Below are positions 5,051-5,626 of a stretch of DNA of 5,626 nucleotides, piece by piece. The translations under genes were made by a program, and so were the position numbers. The notes below the pieces were generated by a model. The model did no database searches and had not been told where the DNA came from. It was given only the letters and a program-made list of their open reading frames with translations. This stretch comes from Acidobacteriaceae bacterium (lineage in GTDB: Bacteria > Acidobacteriota > Terriglobia > Bryobacterales > Bryobacteraceae): contig JAFAZU010000406.1 in NCBI GenBank assembly GCA_019239585.1, positions 1 through 5,626 of the forward strand, given 5' to 3'. Position 1 is the stretch's first letter; each line of letters starts with the position of its first letter.

Positions 5051-5626
5051 TTAATTTGTCCGTACGCGCTCGATGTCCCGGACACCGGGCACGCGGCGGA
5101 ACGCGTTGACGACGCGCTCTAACTGCTTTTTATCCTTTACATCCATCAGGATATCCACAATTGCGCTCTCATCCGTGCGGCTGTGGTCACCGCGCGCTTC
5201 CAGCGTCCGTATATTGCTCGATTCGGCGCTGAGAATGGAAGTAAGCTGATGTAGAATCCCAGGCCGGTCATCGGTATAAACCACGACCTTCACCGGCAGC
5301 GGATCGCTTCCGCTCCGTGCCCATTCGACATCCACCTTGCGCTCCGATTCATACATTAAGCTTTGAACATTCGGGCAAAGCTGGGAATGCACCGCGACTC
5401 CCTTGCCGCGAGTGATATAACCCACAATTCCTTCACCGCGAATCGGATTGCAGCATTTTGCCCGGTAGACCAGAACATCGTTAGCGCCTTTCACATGAAT
5501 AGTCAGGTCTCCATCGCCGAGAGGCGACGAGGGCTGTGCCGGCGCAGTTCGCGGCTGGTCTGGCTCTGTCGACGCAGGCTCCGGCTGAACGTCATCCGGC
5601 GCGATCCTTTGCAGGAGCTGGCGTGC
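5051..5626 (-). CDS. RelA/SpoT-family (p)ppGpp synthase/hydrolase, C-terminal part
   Basis: This is the last 191 residues of a gene that continues past the right edge of the window; the frame is open to base 5626 and ends with TAA. Long Rel proteins make and degrade (p)ppGpp in the stringent response, and their C-terminal half senses the ribosome. Visible residues 1-37 are a proline-rich linker (EPASTEPDQPRTAPAQPSSP). Residues about 47-86 form the conserved cysteine/zinc-finger domain with CC at 58-59, GYITRGKGVAVH ending at His80, and Cys84. Residues about 111-191 are the ACT domain (PVKVVVYTDDRPGILHQLTSIL). The hydrolase, synthetase and TGS domains are outside the window, so whether it is bifunctional (Rel/SpoT) or synthesis-only (RelA) cannot be read directly; a bifunctional Rel is the usual case outside the gamma- and beta-proteobacteria. 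A DUF971 gene follows after 3 bases, almost certainly in the same operon. Confidence 0.93.
   Translation of the reverse strand, partial: ARQLLQRIAPDDVQPEPASTEPDQPRTAPAQPSSPLGDGDLTIHVKGANDVLVYRAKCCNPIRGEGIVGYITRGKGVAVHSQLCPNVQSLMYESERKVDVEWARSGSDPLPVKVVVYTDDRPGILHQLTSILSAESSNIRTLEARGDHSRTDESAIVDILMDVKDKKQLERVVNAFRRVPGVRDIERVRTN

Overview
The window comes from a bacterial chromosome of moderate GC content. It most likely belongs to the Acidobacteriota (Terriglobia/Koribacter-like). That placement is an inference, resting mainly on the TonB-type protein with its 'NPPKLPPLEVTSKPV' cytoplasmic segment and on the general look of the Rel, FabF and DUF971 proteins. No database search was possible. 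The content is mostly housekeeping. There is no tRNA, rRNA, CRISPR array, insertion sequence or recognisable defence cassette.

Layout from left to right. (1) At 1-822 (+) is the C-terminal half of a thiamine-diphosphate enzyme of the pyruvate oxidase/quinone-dependent pyruvate dehydrogenase type, cut by the window edge. (2) It converges on fabF (892-2133, -). The 69-bp gap between them is almost filled by an imperfect inverted repeat. (3) fabF lies downstream of acpP (2193-2426, -), and the two form a small fatty-acid synthesis operon. A perfect 12-bp-stem hairpin sits between them, and fabF probably starts at a TTG with a strong ribosome binding site. (4) About 200 bp of divergent promoter region separates acpP from a small YqiA-like alpha/beta hydrolase (2628-3287, +). 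(5) A TonB-family energy transducer follows (3392-4639, +). Its long cytoplasmic N-terminus carries three tandem copies of a roughly 40-residue unit. (6) The tonB-like gene converges on a two-gene minus-strand unit: the C-terminal part of a RelA/SpoT (p)ppGpp synthase/hydrolase (5051-5626) followed 3 bp later by a DUF971 protein (4664-5047).

The genes serve separate processes: pyruvate oxidation, fatty-acid elongation, ester hydrolysis, outer-membrane energisation, and stringent response with a possible metal-binding protein. The strongest unexplained signals are three. First, a 25-bp REP-like sequence occurs three times, at both convergent gene junctions; in the second junction it supplies the end and stop codon of the DUF971 gene. 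Second, the TonB-like protein has a triplicated cytoplasmic motif. Third, a hairpin separates acpP from fabF. I see no convincing evidence of a wholly new multi-gene system here.
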